Below, in pieces: positions 16,325 to 26,043 of a stretch of DNA of 64,000 nucleotides. The stretch spans positions 2,871,001-2,935,000 of the forward strand of contig NZ_CP130319.1 in the NCBI RefSeq assembly GCF_032271945.1, read 5' to 3'. The notes beneath the pieces are model-generated. The model saw only the letters and a list, made by a program, of their open reading frames with translations, did no database searches and was not told where the DNA came from. Source of the stretch: Paenibacillus sp. MBLB1832 (GTDB taxonomy: Bacteria; Bacillota; Bacilli; Paenibacillales; NBRC-103111). The stretch's first letter is position 1. Each line of letters begins with the position of its first letter. The translations under genes were made by a program, and so were the position numbers.

Positions 16325-17362
16325 ATGAAGAAAACAAAGCTTGCTCTGACTAGTGTCACACTGGCGATGACATTTACTGCTTTGCTCTATACCTCTCCGT
16401 TGCATGCCGAGTCAACGCCATCTCCTTCTGTTTATTTGGACGGCCATGAGTTGAACTTTCAGTCACCTCCTGTGATCGAAAACGGCTATAGCCTCGTACC
16501 TATGCGTGCCCTCTTCGAGGCTGAAGGCGCTACAGTAACTTGGGAGGAGAGTACGCGAACGGTTACCGCGATGAAAGATGACACTGTATTTACTTACCGA
16601 ATTGGCGAAAATGTTGCTCATAAAAATCAAGAAGTGTTGGAGCTCCCCCTCCCAGGAAAGATTATCGATGGGTCTACCATGGTTCCCCTGCGATTGATAA
16701 GCGAAACACTTGGAAATCTCGTGAAATGGCATGAATATTCCCGTTCGATTACAATATCATCCGTACATACCTTTGAAACTACAATTCAATATGGCGTGAA
16801 CTTACGTGATGCACCTGACAAGAATACCACTACCCATATCCTTCAAATGTTGCCGAAAAGCGATAAAATTCATGTCATCCGTGACATCAATGCGAATTGG
16901 CTGGAGGTGCAGACCAAAGATGGAATCATTGGTTTTATTTCTGCCGATCCGATGTATTCTGATTTCAAGAGCTCAACAGAGGCCGAGAAGCAAGCAGATG
17001 CATTGATCGCCTTTGGTTCCAAATTTCTTGGAATCCCCTATGAGTTCGGCGCCGCAGTTGGACAAACGTACACATTCGATTGCTCTTCTTTCGTAAAATA
17101 TGTATTTAACGAAGTATTCTCGATCGAATTGCCACGTTCCTCCTACGATCAAGCGCTGAAAGGAAAAGAAGTAAGCATAAACGAGCTCCGTAAAGGCGAT
17201 TTACTGTTCTTTCGTGCTCGTGGCCTAGACATTGGTCATGTTGCCATGTATGCGGGAAACGGCCAGCTTCTTCATACTTATTCGAAAGAGCTTGGTGTGC
17301 ATTTCGAAGCGTTCGATGATTCCTGGAAGAAACGTTTTGTTGTTGCCAAGCGGTTGTTCTAA
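16325..17362 (+). CDS. Secreted NlpC/P60 peptidoglycan hydrolase with stalk and SH3 domains
   Basis: A 345-residue exported protein. After a signal peptide (cleavage near LHAES, residue 29) comes a copper-amine-oxidase N-terminal-like beta module (about residues 35-146, with repeated LVPMRALFEAEGATVTW and MVPLRLISETLGNLVKW units), then an SH3b-like domain (about 150-210). The C-terminal NlpC/P60 domain (about 222-345) has the catalytic triad C253 (FDCSSF), H305 (IGHVAMY) and H317 (LLHTYS). It probably cleaves D-Glu-diaminopimelate bonds in peptidoglycan. A GGAGG site precedes the ATG. It is followed by a short membrane-protein gene. Confidence 0.9.
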   Translation: MKKTKLALTSVTLAMTFTALLYTSPLHAESTPSPSVYLDGHELNFQSPPVIENGYSLVPMRALFEAEGATVTWEESTRTVTAMKDDTVFTYRIGENVAHKNQEVLELPLPGKIIDGSTMVPLRLISETLGNLVKWHEYSRSITISSVHTFETTIQYGVNLRDAPDKNTTTHILQMLPKSDKIHVIRDINANWLEVQTKDGIIGFISADPMYSDFKSSTEAEKQADALIAFGSKFLGIPYEFGAAVGQTYTFDCSSFVKYVFNEVFSIELPRSSYDQALKGKEVSINELRKGDLLFFRARGLDIGHVAMYAGNGQLLHTYSKELGVHFEAFDDSWKKRFVVAKRLF

Positions 17363-17459
17363 CAGTAATCAAGATTCTCCTCACAAATTCCATAATGGTA
17401 ATTCGAGGAGGTTATTGGGTCATAATAGGATGTATAGTCCCGACGGCCTTAAGGAGGTG

Positions 17460-17645
17460 TTGAGAATTAAACGATTTCTAGGATTTGTCATGTTTACTCT
17501 ATATGCACTGGTGACGTTTTTTGGGCTAGGACCTGTTCTCTTTGCGGACGGCAGCCAAAAAGAGCGAATGATTACCCTTCTCGTTGTGATTCTTATCTAT
17601 GTCGTCTTAACGATACCTCTATATTTAATTTTCCGAAAAAAATAA
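17460..17645 (+). CDS. Small two-span membrane protein
   Basis: About 61 residues with two hydrophobic spans (GFVMFTLYALVTFFGLGPVL and ITLLVVILIYVVLTIPLYLI) separated by a short charged loop (DGSQKERM) and ending in FRKK. AAGGAGG at 17451-17457 is a perfect ribosome binding site, but the only codons in frame near it are a TTG at 17460 (close) and an ATT at 17466 (ideal spacing), so the exact start is open. Function unknown. It precedes a strong terminator. Confidence 0.6.
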   Translation: MRIKRFLGFVMFTLYALVTFFGLGPVLFADGSQKERMITLLVVILIYVVLTIPLYLIFRKK

Positions 17646-17666
17646 TCCAGCAACATCATGCAATTT

Positions 17667-17712
17667 CAAAAAGCTTCGCCTTAGGTAATAAGCCTAAGCG
17701 GAGCTTTTTTTC
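17667..17712 (+). terminator. Rho-independent terminator
   Basis: AAAAGCTTCGCCTTAGG and CCTAAGCGGAGCTTTTTTT form a long stem around TAATAAG, with a T run. It ends the NlpC/P60 and small membrane protein unit. From here to 17,941 there is only the upstream region of the metalloprotease gene. Confidence 0.9.
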
Positions 17713-17941
17713 ATCCTTTCTTTTTCGGCAGTTATGCTTTGTTACAAATTCAACCGCCGCCGAGCGCACAAGTAACACGATTAGACATCTTTCTTGCAAA
17801 TGTCGAAAAAGGAAATATATGGGCCAATGTGCACATGACTAAAAGCACTTACTAGTTTTGTAGAATCTATTATTTAATATTTATATACCACTGGTTAAAT
17901 ATATCAGTAGGTTTCATATTCTACTTGTAGGAGGTTTCATA

Positions 17942-20305
17942 TTGAAAAACAACACCTCGAAGATTACTAGAATGCTATTGGTTACGAGTTTGACCGCAGG
18001 ACTTTTCAGTACATCGACCGCAATGGCAGCAGGATCCGACAACTACGCAGGAGCAATTGAAGCACCTCCCGTAGATTTAAACATTGTTGACGATGATCGT
18101 TTGGCAAAAGGATTAATGGATCGGGGCCTTATTAGTAAGAATGCTACTCCTGAACAAATTGCCAAAGCCGTCAAATCGTACGTTGCAACGAAAAATAGTA
18201 AAATGATTAGTTCCAAAACTATCAATCAACACGAAGAGATGGATCGAAAGTCGAAAGAATTTATTGCGAAGCAAAAGGCTACTCTTTTAACGCAAATGAA
18301 TAAAGACCGTCTGGACCCGAAAAATAATTTTCCCAACGGCGCCCCCATCCCTGCTGCTAAACAAGATGGCTACAACGGACCTGTACGTGTAGATAAAGTC
18401 CTTGTGCTTTTGACAGAATTCGCTGACTTTAAGCACAACAATGTGGTGCAAGAGCCTGGTTTCATGTATGCCAATAATTTCGATCGTGAACATTACCAGA
18501 AGCTTATGTTTGGCAATAAGGATTTCACGTTATTTGACGGTTCTAAGATTAAAACCTTCAAACAATATTACGAAGAGCAATCGGGTGGCAGTTATTCGGT
18601 AGATGGCTTTGTGTCTGATTGGCTGACGGTGCCTGGACAAGCCGTTCAATATGGTGATGACAATCCAGCTGGCGGTCATGATAATCTAAACCCTAAAGGT
18701 CCTCGCGATCTTGTGAAGGATGCACTGAAAGCAGCTGCTGCAAATGGCATCAATTTAGCGGACTATGACAAGTTTGACTTATATGATCTGGATGGCGATG
18801 GCGATTTGAACGAACCCGATGGTCTGGTTGACCACCTGATGATTATTCACGCAGGTTCGGGGCAAGAAGCGGGTGGCGGTCAATTAGGCGATAATGCGAT
18901 TTGGTCGCATCGCTGGACACTAAATGGTGTATACCCTGTTCCTGGCACCACAGCTGCGGTCGATTATTGGGGCGGCTCCATGGCGGCTTATGATTATACG
19001 ATTCAACCTGAAGATGGCGCAGTTGGGGTGTTTGCCCATGAATTTGGCCATGACTTAGGTCTTCCAGACGAATATGATACGCAATACAGTGGAAATGGTG
19101 AGCCAATTGCGTCATGGTCCATCATGAGCGGCGGCAGCTGGAATGGTAACATTGCGGGTACGACGCCTAGCTCTTTTTCACCTCAGAATAAAGAGTTTTT
19201 CCAGAAAACAATGGGCGGCAATTGGGCCAAAATCACAGAAATTGACGCTGCGGATATTACAAATGTAGGTACATCTACCCTAATTGATCAGAGTGTAACG
19301 AAATCGAAGAACCCAGGAATCGTGAAAGTGAACTTGCCTGACAAAGCGGTTGCTGGCATTCAACCTGCGTTTGGCGCTCACTATTATTACAGTACGAAGG
19401 GCGATAATCTTCATACGTCCCTCTCCACGCCAGAGTTTGATTTAACCCAAGCACAAACGGCCTCATTTGATTTTAAAACGCTATATGATATCGAATTTGA
19501 ATATGATTACTTAACGGTAACTGCTACAACTTCTAACGAAACTGTAACCCTAGATATCATTGGTGATGATGACACGAACGGCGACGCACGTGCAGAATCT
19601 ACGAATGGCGCCTGGGTAGACAAGTCCTATGATTTAAGCCAATTTGCTGGCAAAAAAGTGACTCTCCACTTTGATTATGTGACAGACGGCGGACTCGCAT
19701 TAAATGGATTTGCCATGGATAATGCGAAATTAACAGTAAACGGTCAAGTCGTCCTTTCTGACGACGCTGAAAGCACTCCTTCCTTTAACTTGGACGGTTT
19801 CGTGGTTTCCAATGGAATTGAATATAAAAAGCACTACTATTATCTGGAATGGAGAAATTATGCTGGATCAGATAAAGCCCTTGCCTTTAGCCGTGGTGTA
19901 AAATACAATACAGGACTTCTCGTATGGTATGCGGATGACAGTTATTTAGACAACTGGACTGGCATCCATCCAGGACAAGGCTTCCTAGGCGTAATTGACT
20001 CTCACTCTGATGCATTGGTGTTCAAGAAAGACGGCCAAGATTCCGTTGCGCAAACGACTCGCTATCAAGTTGCTGATGCCGCTTTCTCTTTGGACAATAC
20101 GCCAGCGTGGTACATCAATAACCCTACTAGAGGCGAATACAACTATACATCCTTGCAGGGTGTCGCGGAATTCTCAGATGCAACGGTTTACATGAATTCA
20201 CTCATCCCAGATGCTGGCCGACTCGTGCCAACTTTCGGATTAAAGTTTAAAGTCTTGGGTGAAGCCAAAGATAATTCAGCTGGATTAATTTGGATTCATA
20301 AATAA
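17942..20305 (+). CDS. inhA: Immune inhibitor A-type secreted metalloprotease (M6)
   Basis: A 787-residue zinc protease of the M6/immune inhibitor A family. A signal peptide (cleaved near AMAAG) and propeptide come first. The catalytic block has the zinc motif H366-E367-x-x-H370 within [16 protein letters not shown]. Upstream are the conserved [20 protein letters not shown] and [12 protein letters not shown] segments and a Ca-binding-like [13 protein letters not shown] loop; downstream is the MSGGSWNG Met-turn. The C-terminal half has jelly-roll/MAM-like adhesive domains. The start is TTG with TAGGAGG before it. In Bacillus, InhA degrades host antimicrobial proteins and matrix; here it may be a nutritional or virulence protease. 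Confidence 0.93.
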   Translation: MKNNTSKITRMLLVTSLTAGLFSTSTAMAAGSDNYAGAIEAPPVDLNIVDDDRLAKGLMDRGLISKNATPEQIAKAVKSYVATKNSKMISSKTINQHEEMDRKSKEFIAKQKATLLTQMNKDRLDPKNNFPNGAPIPAAKQDGYNGPVRVDKVLVLLTEFADFKHNNVVQEPGFMYANNFDREHYQKLMFGNKDFTLFDGSKIKTFKQYYEEQSGGSYSVDGFVSDWLTVPGQAVQYGDDNPAGGHDNLNPKGPRDLVKDALKAAAANGINLADYDKFDLYDLDGDGDLNEPDGLVDHLMIIHAGSGQEAGGGQLGDNAIWSHRWTLNGVYPVPGTTAAVDYWGGSMAAYDYTIQPEDGAVGVFAHEFGHDLGLPDEYDTQYSGNGEPIASWSIMSGGSWNGNIAGTTPSSFSPQNKEFFQKTMGGNWAKITEIDAADITNVGTSTLIDQSVTKSKNPGIVKVNLPDKAVAGIQPAFGAHYYYSTKGDNLHTSLSTPEFDLTQAQTASFDFKTLYDIEFEYDYLTVTATTSNETVTLDIIGDDDTNGDARAESTNGAWVDKSYDLSQFAGKKVTLHFDYVTDGGLALNGFAMDNAKLTVNGQVVLSDDAESTPSFNLDGFVVSNGIEYKKHYYYLEWRNYAGSDKALAFSRGVKYNTGLLVWYADDSYLDNWTGIHPGQGFLGVIDSHSDALVFKKDGQDSVAQTTRYQVADAAFSLDNTPAWYINNPTRGEYNYTSLQGVAEFSDATVYMNSLIPDAGRLVPTFGLKFKVLGEAKDNSAGLIWIHK

Positions 20306-20325
20306 GCAACCTCATACCACAAGAC

Positions 20326-20356
20326 AAGAGGATACGACAAAGTATCCTCTTTCTTT
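20326..20356. terminator. Bidirectional terminator between inhA and sspH
   Basis: AAGAGGATAC and GTATCCTCTT form a 10-base-pair stem with a 6-base loop and T-rich tail, between the convergent metalloprotease and sspH genes. Confidence 0.85.
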
Positions 20357-20374
20357 TGACTTACATCTTTTCGA

Positions 20375-20605
20375 TTAATCAGGTATTGGACATATCATCT
20401 TAACGTCTTCCATATCTAACAATTGAGAACTCTCGACTAAACTGCTTAAAGGGACGCTTTGCTCGTTTTCTGGTTGATCCAAAGGATAAATTCTGGCCGT
20501 GTCATTCTTCTCGTCGACATGTTGGATATAGATTGGTGTCCCGTTATAAGTGACATCAACCATGGTAGGTGAAACTGCAATCTCTTGGGCGCGTAGCTTA
20601 TTCAT
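20375..20605 (-). CDS. sspH: H-type small acid-soluble spore protein
   Basis: SspH-family spore protein. MNKLRAQEIAVSPTMVDVTY, then IYIQHVDEKNDTARIYPL and VPLSSLVE match the SspH family closely in pattern. The chosen ATG (20603-20605) has GGAGGA a few bases upstream; longer readings are unlikely. At 76 residues it is longer than the usual 59 or so because of a C-terminal tail (SSQLLDMEDVKMICPIPD). It is expected to be made in the forespore and degraded at germination. Confidence 0.9.
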   Translation of the reverse strand: MNKLRAQEIAVSPTMVDVTYNGTPIYIQHVDEKNDTARIYPLDQPENEQSVPLSSLVESSQLLDMEDVKMICPIPD

Positions 20606-20666
20606 TTTCAGTCCTCCTTCAAGTACTAGATACATTATTTGTAAATGTGAAAGGATGTATTCATGG

Positions 20667-20695
20667 AAAAGCACCCCCGCTTTCGGAGGTGCTTA
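20667..20695 (-). terminator. Terminator after the PIG-L gene
   Basis: AAGCACCTCCG and CGGGGGTGCTT pair around a short loop and are followed by TTTT on the minus strand. The stem overlaps the stop codon of the deacetylase gene. Confidence 0.85.
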
Positions 20696-21193
20696 CCGTA
20701 CTTGCTTAATGATTTCATAATCAATATATGGTTGTAACCATTCAATATCCTGACTTTTATAGCATGCTAACAGAAGCTGTTTCTTTGCTAATATGTTTTT
20801 ATCTAATTTTTTTTCCGATGTTTCGAATACGTAGAGATTTCGATCAACCAATTCATGAACAATTTTGGATAGCGCGATATGTTGTGTGTGTCCGTATTCT
20901 CCTTTTAAGTTATGAGTCACCACTTTGGAAACAGGTTTCCGTGCAAGCACCTTGGCTAGATCGGACTTCAAACGAAGCTGATCAAAATCGCCATCCCATT
21001 TATCTTCATACTCCCACATTTCAAATTCCGTATAAACCTTCTTCATGACTTTCTGGAATTCCTTGCGTCTGAGCTTGTTGTTTCCATTTGTCACACAAAT
21101 GACCAGCCATCCCTTTTCTTGTATGAGCTGGGCCCCGCCAAATATCATTTCATCATCGGGATGAGCAACAATCATCATTTTATCATAGTTCAT
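20693..21193 (-). CDS. PIG-L/LmbE-family deacetylase
   Basis: Zinc-dependent N-acetylglucosamine-type deacetylase fold, 166 residues. The metal motif AHPDDE (H11, D13, D14) and the second His pair in GEYGHTQH (H102, H105) are present. At 166 residues it is shorter than most of the family (about 220-240). It starts within the last codons of the glycosyltransferase gene, so the two were translationally coupled: the transferase would add an N-acetyl sugar and this enzyme deacetylate it. Target unknown; a bacillithiol pair (BshA/BshB) is not favoured because of the divergent lengths. Confidence 0.85.
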   Translation of the reverse strand: MNYDKMMIVAHPDDEMIFGGAQLIQEKGWLVICVTNGNNKLRRKEFQKVMKKVYTEFEMWEYEDKWDGDFDQLRLKSDLAKVLARKPVSKVVTHNLKGEYGHTQHIALSKIVHELVDRNLYVFETSEKKLDKNILAKKQLLLACYKSQDIEWLQPYIDYEIIKQVR

Positions 21194-22304
21194 TAATTCT
21201 CATCTCAATTATCCTTGTTCTATATATGTTCAAAATTTTCTTTGTTACTTTGGAAATATCCATAGATTTCTTCAAATTTCGCCTCAACTCTTTTTTCCAA
21301 TGCGCATGCGGTACTTTATAACACATGCCATCCAGGATAGCTTTTGTAATATGATTCTTATCCATAGGCAGATAACATTTATGATCACAGAAATAATAGT
21401 TCAAAGCCTTATTGAAATTATCAAGTGTAACTAAGCCAAACGTTCCTTCGGTACCAATCGCGATTACGGGGCACTCGCAAGAAATGGCTTCTAATGCAAC
21501 TCTGCCAGTTCCCACAACATAGTCACATATTGCGTACAACTCAGACATATCCTCTAGGTTCCCCAAATACTGGATTCGCTTTGAATTTATTTTAGAGTTA
21601 ATACGTGTCTTAATTTTCTCGGCATTCATACCGCCGCCAGCGATAAGAAGATATAGATTAGGGAATGCATCTAGTAATTTTTCTTCACTAGCATCTAACA
21701 ACAGATTGCAAATCTTATACTTGGTATCCTCTAACCTGCTGGCGTACAGTATGACTTTGGACTTCTCGGGAATGTTTAAAGTCCTTCTTAGATTCGACTT
21801 TTATCGCCTGAATAATTTCATATCAATCCCATTCGGAATGAATACGGTGAAGATGCCATTCTGTTTCAAATGATGCTGAACGGGTTCACTAACACTAATT
21901 AGTGTAGGTTTAATTGAGCATTGCTTGAATAACTCTTTTGTTTCTTCCAGGTTGTAAAAAATCCCATGAAATGTGTAAATCAATGGTATATTTAATTTCT
22001 TAGACAATTGCACGGCAACAATGCCACTATCCTGTAAATGAGCGTGGATCACATTAATTTTGTTGATTCGAATCCAATTCTCAAGTTTCTGTTTATTGGT
22101 TTTATCTATATAAATTTCGCAACTAAGCTTTTTAAATTGATTTTCGAGCGGTCCAGGATCCCCTGTTACAAATACAGAACTACCTTGTTTTATTAATTCT
22201 TTCGCAAGTGATAGAACATGCGTTTCTGTTCCGCCAATATCAAAAGCATCAAGCACCAAAAGAACCCTTACCTCATGACCTTCCAATTCTTCCTCTCCTT
22301 TCAT
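21183..22304 (-). pseudogene. GT4-family glycosyltransferase interrupted by an in-frame stop
   Basis: A GT-B fold glycosyltransferase of about 373 codons. The N-half has VLLVLDAFDIGGTETHVLSL, then HAHLQDSGIVA and PLIYTFHGI; the C-half has KVILYASRLEDTKY, then LLIAGGGMNAEKI and the UDP-sugar-binding VALEAISCECPVIAIGTEG. A TAA at 21801-21803 separates them, and both halves are in the same frame, so one substitution (for example from CAA, AAA or GAA) is enough to explain it. The TTG at residue 7, with AAAGGAG before it, may be the true start. The end overlaps the PIG-L gene start. Confidence 0.85.
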
Positions 22305-22323
22305 AAGGTTAATATATGTAACA

Positions 22324-22348
22324 AAAAACCGCTCAGTGAGCGGTTTTT
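22324..22348 (-). terminator. Terminator after the SDR gene
   Basis: AAAAACCGCTCA-CTGAGCGGTTTTT is a near-perfect symmetric hairpin with T and A tails, able to act in either direction. It closes the large aromatic/gamma-glutamyl catabolic block. Confidence 0.9.
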
Positions 22349-22379
22349 CAGTATGGAAGCGAAGATTAGGTTATCTTGT

Positions 22380-23150
22380 TCAAAAATAATTGCAAGTAAT
22401 CCCCCCATCGATATTAAGAATCGCACCGTTGGTCCAATCCGATTCATCCGATGCTAAATAGATCGCGCTGTTCACAATGTCTTCAGGTTTTCCAAAACGC
22501 CCGCTTGGCTGTCGACCCAGTCGAATCCGCTTCGCTTCCTCATCTTTCAGCAGCCAGTCGGTTAATAAGGGAGTCTCAATCGGTCCTGGACATATCGCAT
22601 TACTGCGAATGCCTTGGGGTCGAAATTGAATCGCCAGCGACCGAGTTAAGGAAACGATGGCTCCTTTGGATGCCGTATAAGCGTCCTGAGGCACACTGCA
22701 TCCCATGAACGCAACGAAAGAGGCGATGTTGATAATGGATCCCTTCTGTTGCTTTACCATATGCGGGATAACATGCTTACACGTAAGAAAAGTTCCTTTC
22801 ACATTGACACCCATGACCCGATCCCATACGTCGACGGTCGTATGAAGGACAGAGCCGTCCTCCGAAGGCATAATGCCTGCATTATTATAGAGAACATCCA
22901 CTTTACCGTAGTGTTGTATGACCTGAGCCACTGCTGTCTGCACACTCTCTTCATTGGCCACGTTGCAAGGAAAGAAAGCCGCGACTCCTCCATGCTCTTG
23001 TATCTCCAAAGTTGCTTTAAGCCCTGCCTGTTCGTTTACCTCAAAGAGTGCAACCTTTGCTCCTTCCCGTGCAAACAAATGAGCCGCCGTCTGCCCCATA
23101 CCGCTGCCTGCACCCGTAATGATGCATACTTTATCCTGTAAACGCCCCAT
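22380..23150 (-). CDS. Short-chain dehydrogenase/reductase (SDR)
   Basis: Classical SDR of 256 residues. The NAD(P)-binding TGAGSGMG is at residues 12-19, the NNAG motif in VLYNNAGIMP and the catalytic pair in YTASKGA. The C-terminus ends NGAILNIDGGITC. The ATG at 23148-23150 has a GGGAGGG site. It follows the glutamine-synthetase-like gene by 16 nt, and is the last gene of the block. It takes the place where PuuB (amine oxidase) would stand, so it may oxidise a gamma-glutamylated amino alcohol. Substrate not determined. Confidence 0.88.
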   Translation of the reverse strand: MGRLQDKVCIITGAGSGMGQTAAHLFAREGAKVALFEVNEQAGLKATLEIQEHGGVAAFFPCNVANEESVQTAVAQVIQHYGKVDVLYNNAGIMPSEDGSVLHTTVDVWDRVMGVNVKGTFLTCKHVIPHMVKQQKGSIINIASFVAFMGCSVPQDAYTASKGAIVSLTRSLAIQFRPQGIRSNAICPGPIETPLLTDWLLKDEEAKRIRLGRQPSGRFGKPEDIVNSAIYLASDESDWTNGAILNIDGGITCNYF

Positions 23151-23166
23151 CGTCGGCCCTCCCTTA

Positions 23167-24555
23167 TCAGATTTGCTCAAAATATCTGGCTCTCTCCCAA
23201 TCGGTGACAAATGTATTCAAAGCCTGCTGCTCCACTTTAGCCATGTTGTAGTAATGGTCTGTCACTTGATCTCCGAGTGCGCTGCGCACAATCGGACTTT
23301 CCTTCCAAAGCTCCATTGCTTCATACAGCGACGCCGGAACACGGGGAAGTCCTTTCATGGTGTAGGCGTTTCCTTTCCACTCTGCTGTAGGCTCGATCCC
23401 ATTCTCGATGCCATATAAGCCGGCAGCGATCATCGCCGAGTAGGCGAGATAAGGGTTCATATCTGCGCCGGGAATTCGGTTTTCAATTCGCAGGCTTTGT
23501 TGATCCCCAACAATTCGCAAGCCGGAGGTTCGATTATCATGGCTCCAGACGATATGTACAGGTGCCCAGCTATCAGGGGCAAAACGTTTGTATGAATTCA
23601 CATTTGGGGCGAAAAAAAGAGAAAAATCGCGTGTGCACGCTAAGATACCGCCTAGAAAATACTTCATCGTCTGTGACATCCCGTACGGCTGCTCAGCAGC
23701 GTCGTAAAATAGATTCTGTTCTCCCTGTAGGTCCCATAAACTGATGTGGATATGACCGCTCGATCCTGTCCACCCATTATGGGGTTTGGCCATGAAGGTC
23801 ACCGCATGCTCATGCTGCATGCAAATCTCTTTGACCCCGTGCTTTAGCATGACATGCCGATCGGCAGAAGTGAGGGCATCCGCATACAACATATTAATCT
23901 CATGCTGCCCAACCGCCGCTTCCCCCTTCGTCGATTCAATCGGAATTCCCGCCGCATTCATATGATTTCTGATTTTCCGATAAAGCGGCTCGTTGCGTGT
24001 TCCCTGCAGCAAATTATAATCCTCGTTATAGTGACCTGAGGTCTGCATATGCTGGTAACCTTTATCATGAATGTTCTCATACGATTCTTTGAATAAATAA
24101 AATTCAAGCTCGCTCGCCATCATCAAGCGAAATCCCTTTTGTTCCGCTCTTAACATTTGCTTTTTAAGAATATTGCGCGGTGCAATACCGATGGGGGAGC
24201 CTGCTTTTTCATCTGCGACATCGCAGAGGACCATTGCTGTCTTTTCCAGCCAAGGGATGACGCGCAAAGTGGACCAATCGGGGCTCGCTAACCAATCTCC
24301 GTAGCCGGATTCCCAATTCATCTGCTCGTACCCGCTGGGAGTGTTCATCTCCATGTCGGTTCCAAGTAAATATGTACAGAAGTGAGTCCCTTTGGACTGC
24401 ACATTGCGTAAATAAAATTCGCCAGTAAGTCGTTTGCCCATCAATCGGCCCTGCATATCGCAAAAGGCAATCATCACCGTATCAATAAGCCCTGATTGAA
24501 TGGCCTGTTCCAGCTCCGCTGGAGTAATCAGCCCTGAAAGCCGGTTCTCATCCAT
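23167..24555 (-). CDS. Glutamine-synthetase-family gamma-glutamyl-amine ligase (PuuA-like)
   Basis: A 462-residue GS-fold ligase. Conserved ATP/glutamate-site blocks are present: MASELEFYLF, GEAAVGQHEINMLYADAL, VTFMAKPHNGWTGSSGHIHI, RIVGDQQSLRIENRIPGADM (the metal-binding Arg/Glu block) and NPYLAYSAMIAAGLYGIE. Position among puuD- and puuC-like genes argues for gamma-glutamylation of an amine rather than ammonia assimilation. The ATG at 24553-24555 has AAGGAGG eight bases upstream. The amine cannot be read; putrescine, ethanolamine or an aromatic amine are all possible. Confidence 0.85.
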   Translation of the reverse strand: MDENRLSGLITPAELEQAIQSGLIDTVMIAFCDMQGRLMGKRLTGEFYLRNVQSKGTHFCTYLLGTDMEMNTPSGYEQMNWESGYGDWLASPDWSTLRVIPWLEKTAMVLCDVADEKAGSPIGIAPRNILKKQMLRAEQKGFRLMMASELEFYLFKESYENIHDKGYQHMQTSGHYNEDYNLLQGTRNEPLYRKIRNHMNAAGIPIESTKGEAAVGQHEINMLYADALTSADRHVMLKHGVKEICMQHEHAVTFMAKPHNGWTGSSGHIHISLWDLQGEQNLFYDAAEQPYGMSQTMKYFLGGILACTRDFSLFFAPNVNSYKRFAPDSWAPVHIVWSHDNRTSGLRIVGDQQSLRIENRIPGADMNPYLAYSAMIAAGLYGIENGIEPTAEWKGNAYTMKGLPRVPASLYEAMELWKESPIVRSALGDQVTDHYYNMAKVEQQALNTFVTDWERARYFEQI

Positions 24556-24585
24556 AGACATCCCCTCCTTCGGAAACGTCAGCAT

Positions 24586-26043
24586 TTAATCCTCTATTTT
24601 TAAATGGATATACTTCAGATCTAAAAATTCCTCCAAGCCATGATGTCCGCCTTCGCGTCCCATTCCGCTTTCCTTGATTCCGCCAAATGGCGCTTGAGGA
24701 ACACTGAGCGATGTTCCGTTGACCGCGACCATACCGAATTCCAGCCTTTCACACACACGGTATACTCGGCTCACATCACGCGTAAACAAATAGGCGGCCA
24801 ATCCATATGGCGTATTATTGCAGCGGGCGATCACTTCTTCTTCGGATTGAAAAGCGAGTATAGGCGCGACAGGGCCGAAAATCTCCTCTTTCGTAAGTGC
24901 CATTTCATCATGAACATCGTCTAACACGGTTGGGGCGTAAAAATAACCCTTCGCATAGTCACCTTCCTCTAATCGATGCCCGCCTGTTAAAATTTTGGCC
25001 CCTTTCGCAGCAGCTTCGCTTACTAGGCGTTCTACTCTTTCAAGGGCTGCCTGATCGATCAAGGGACCTACGTCCATCCCCAATTCCGTTCCAACCCCCA
25101 CTCGAAGTTGGCGAACGTTCGAAACGATTTTCTCACTCAAAGATGCCCGAATGTCTTCATGCGCGTAAATTAAATTAATGCCATTACAGACTTGGCCGCA
25201 GTTCTCGAATTTATTGCTGACAATGCAGTCTGCCGCTAGGTCCAGATCGGCATCAGGAAAAACAAGCACTGGCGCAATCCCTCCAAGCTCTAAGGAAAGC
25301 CGTTTTAACTGCTTAGAAGCGCTTTGCATGATGTGCTTGCCCACTTCAGTTGAACCTGTGAATGAAATTTTACGCACCCGGGAGTCGGTTAAGAGGACTT
25401 GGCCTATCTCAGTTGCATCTCCCGTTACGAGATTAGCCACACCATTTGGAAGTCCAGTCTCGATCAACAGCTGAAACAGCGCCACAGCGATTAACGGCGT
25501 TTGACGAGCCGGCTTGACAACAACCGTGCAGCCTGCAGCCAGAGCCGGAGCGACCTTGCGGACCACCATGGCGGCAGGATAATTCCAAGGGGTAATCATG
25601 CCGACGATACCAATGGGCTGACGCCAGACCATGATTCGCTGATTTTTGCTGGAGCCCGGTATTGTTTCTCCGTAGATCCGCTTCCCTTCTTCCGCATACC
25701 ACCTAATAAACTCTGCCGAACCCTCCAGCTCCCCTTTTGCTTCTTCGACCGGCTTACCCTGCTCCTTGGACATCAAGATGGACAGCTCATCCCGATGCAG
25801 CAAAATTCGGTCCGCCCATTCGCAGAGATAGCGGCCACGTTCTTTCGCTGTTAGCTGCCTCCATGCGGTCAGGGCCTGATCTGCGGCGTCGACCGCTTTC
25901 ATAGCGGCTTCCCCACCGCCCTTGGGAACTTTGCCAACCACCTCTCCAGTGGCGGGATTGTAGACCCTCATACTTTCTGGCAGCACAATTTGCTCCCCGT
26001 TAATCCATAGAAAGTTCCATTTTTTCTGATCCCCAGTTGTCAC
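24586..26043 (-). CDS. NAD-dependent aldehyde dehydrogenase (PuuC/gabD-like)
   Basis: An ALDH of 485 residues. Conserved features: GMITPWNYPAAMVVRKVAPA, the FTGSTEVGKHI cofactor loop, the general base Glu in SLELGGIAPVLVF, the catalytic Cys in ENCGQVCNG, and KEEIFGPVAPIL. The GTG start overlaps the stop codon of the puuD-like gene (GTGA), showing translational coupling. In a gamma-glutamyl pathway it would oxidise gamma-glutamyl-aminoaldehyde to the acid that PuuD then hydrolyses. Succinate semialdehyde dehydrogenase activity is an alternative. Confidence 0.88.
   Translation of the reverse strand: MTTGDQKKWNFLWINGEQIVLPESMRVYNPATGEVVGKVPKGGGEAAMKAVDAADQALTAWRQLTAKERGRYLCEWADRILLHRDELSILMSKEQGKPVEEAKGELEGSAEFIRWYAEEGKRIYGETIPGSSKNQRIMVWRQPIGIVGMITPWNYPAAMVVRKVAPALAAGCTVVVKPARQTPLIAVALFQLLIETGLPNGVANLVTGDATEIGQVLLTDSRVRKISFTGSTEVGKHIMQSASKQLKRLSLELGGIAPVLVFPDADLDLAADCIVSNKFENCGQVCNGINLIYAHEDIRASLSEKIVSNVRQLRVGVGTELGMDVGPLIDQAALERVERLVSEAAAKGAKILTGGHRLEEGDYAKGYFYAPTVLDDVHDEMALTKEEIFGPVAPILAFQSEEEVIARCNNTPYGLAAYLFTRDVSRVYRVCERLEFGMVAVNGTSLSVPQAPFGGIKESGMGREGGHHGLEEFLDLKYIHLKIED

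Noticed and set aside
20693-22304. Bacillithiol synthesis pair BshA/BshB
   Set aside because: The order GT4 then PIG-L invites the idea, but the deacetylase is too short, the transferase lacks features I associate with BshA, and no bshC or related gene is near.
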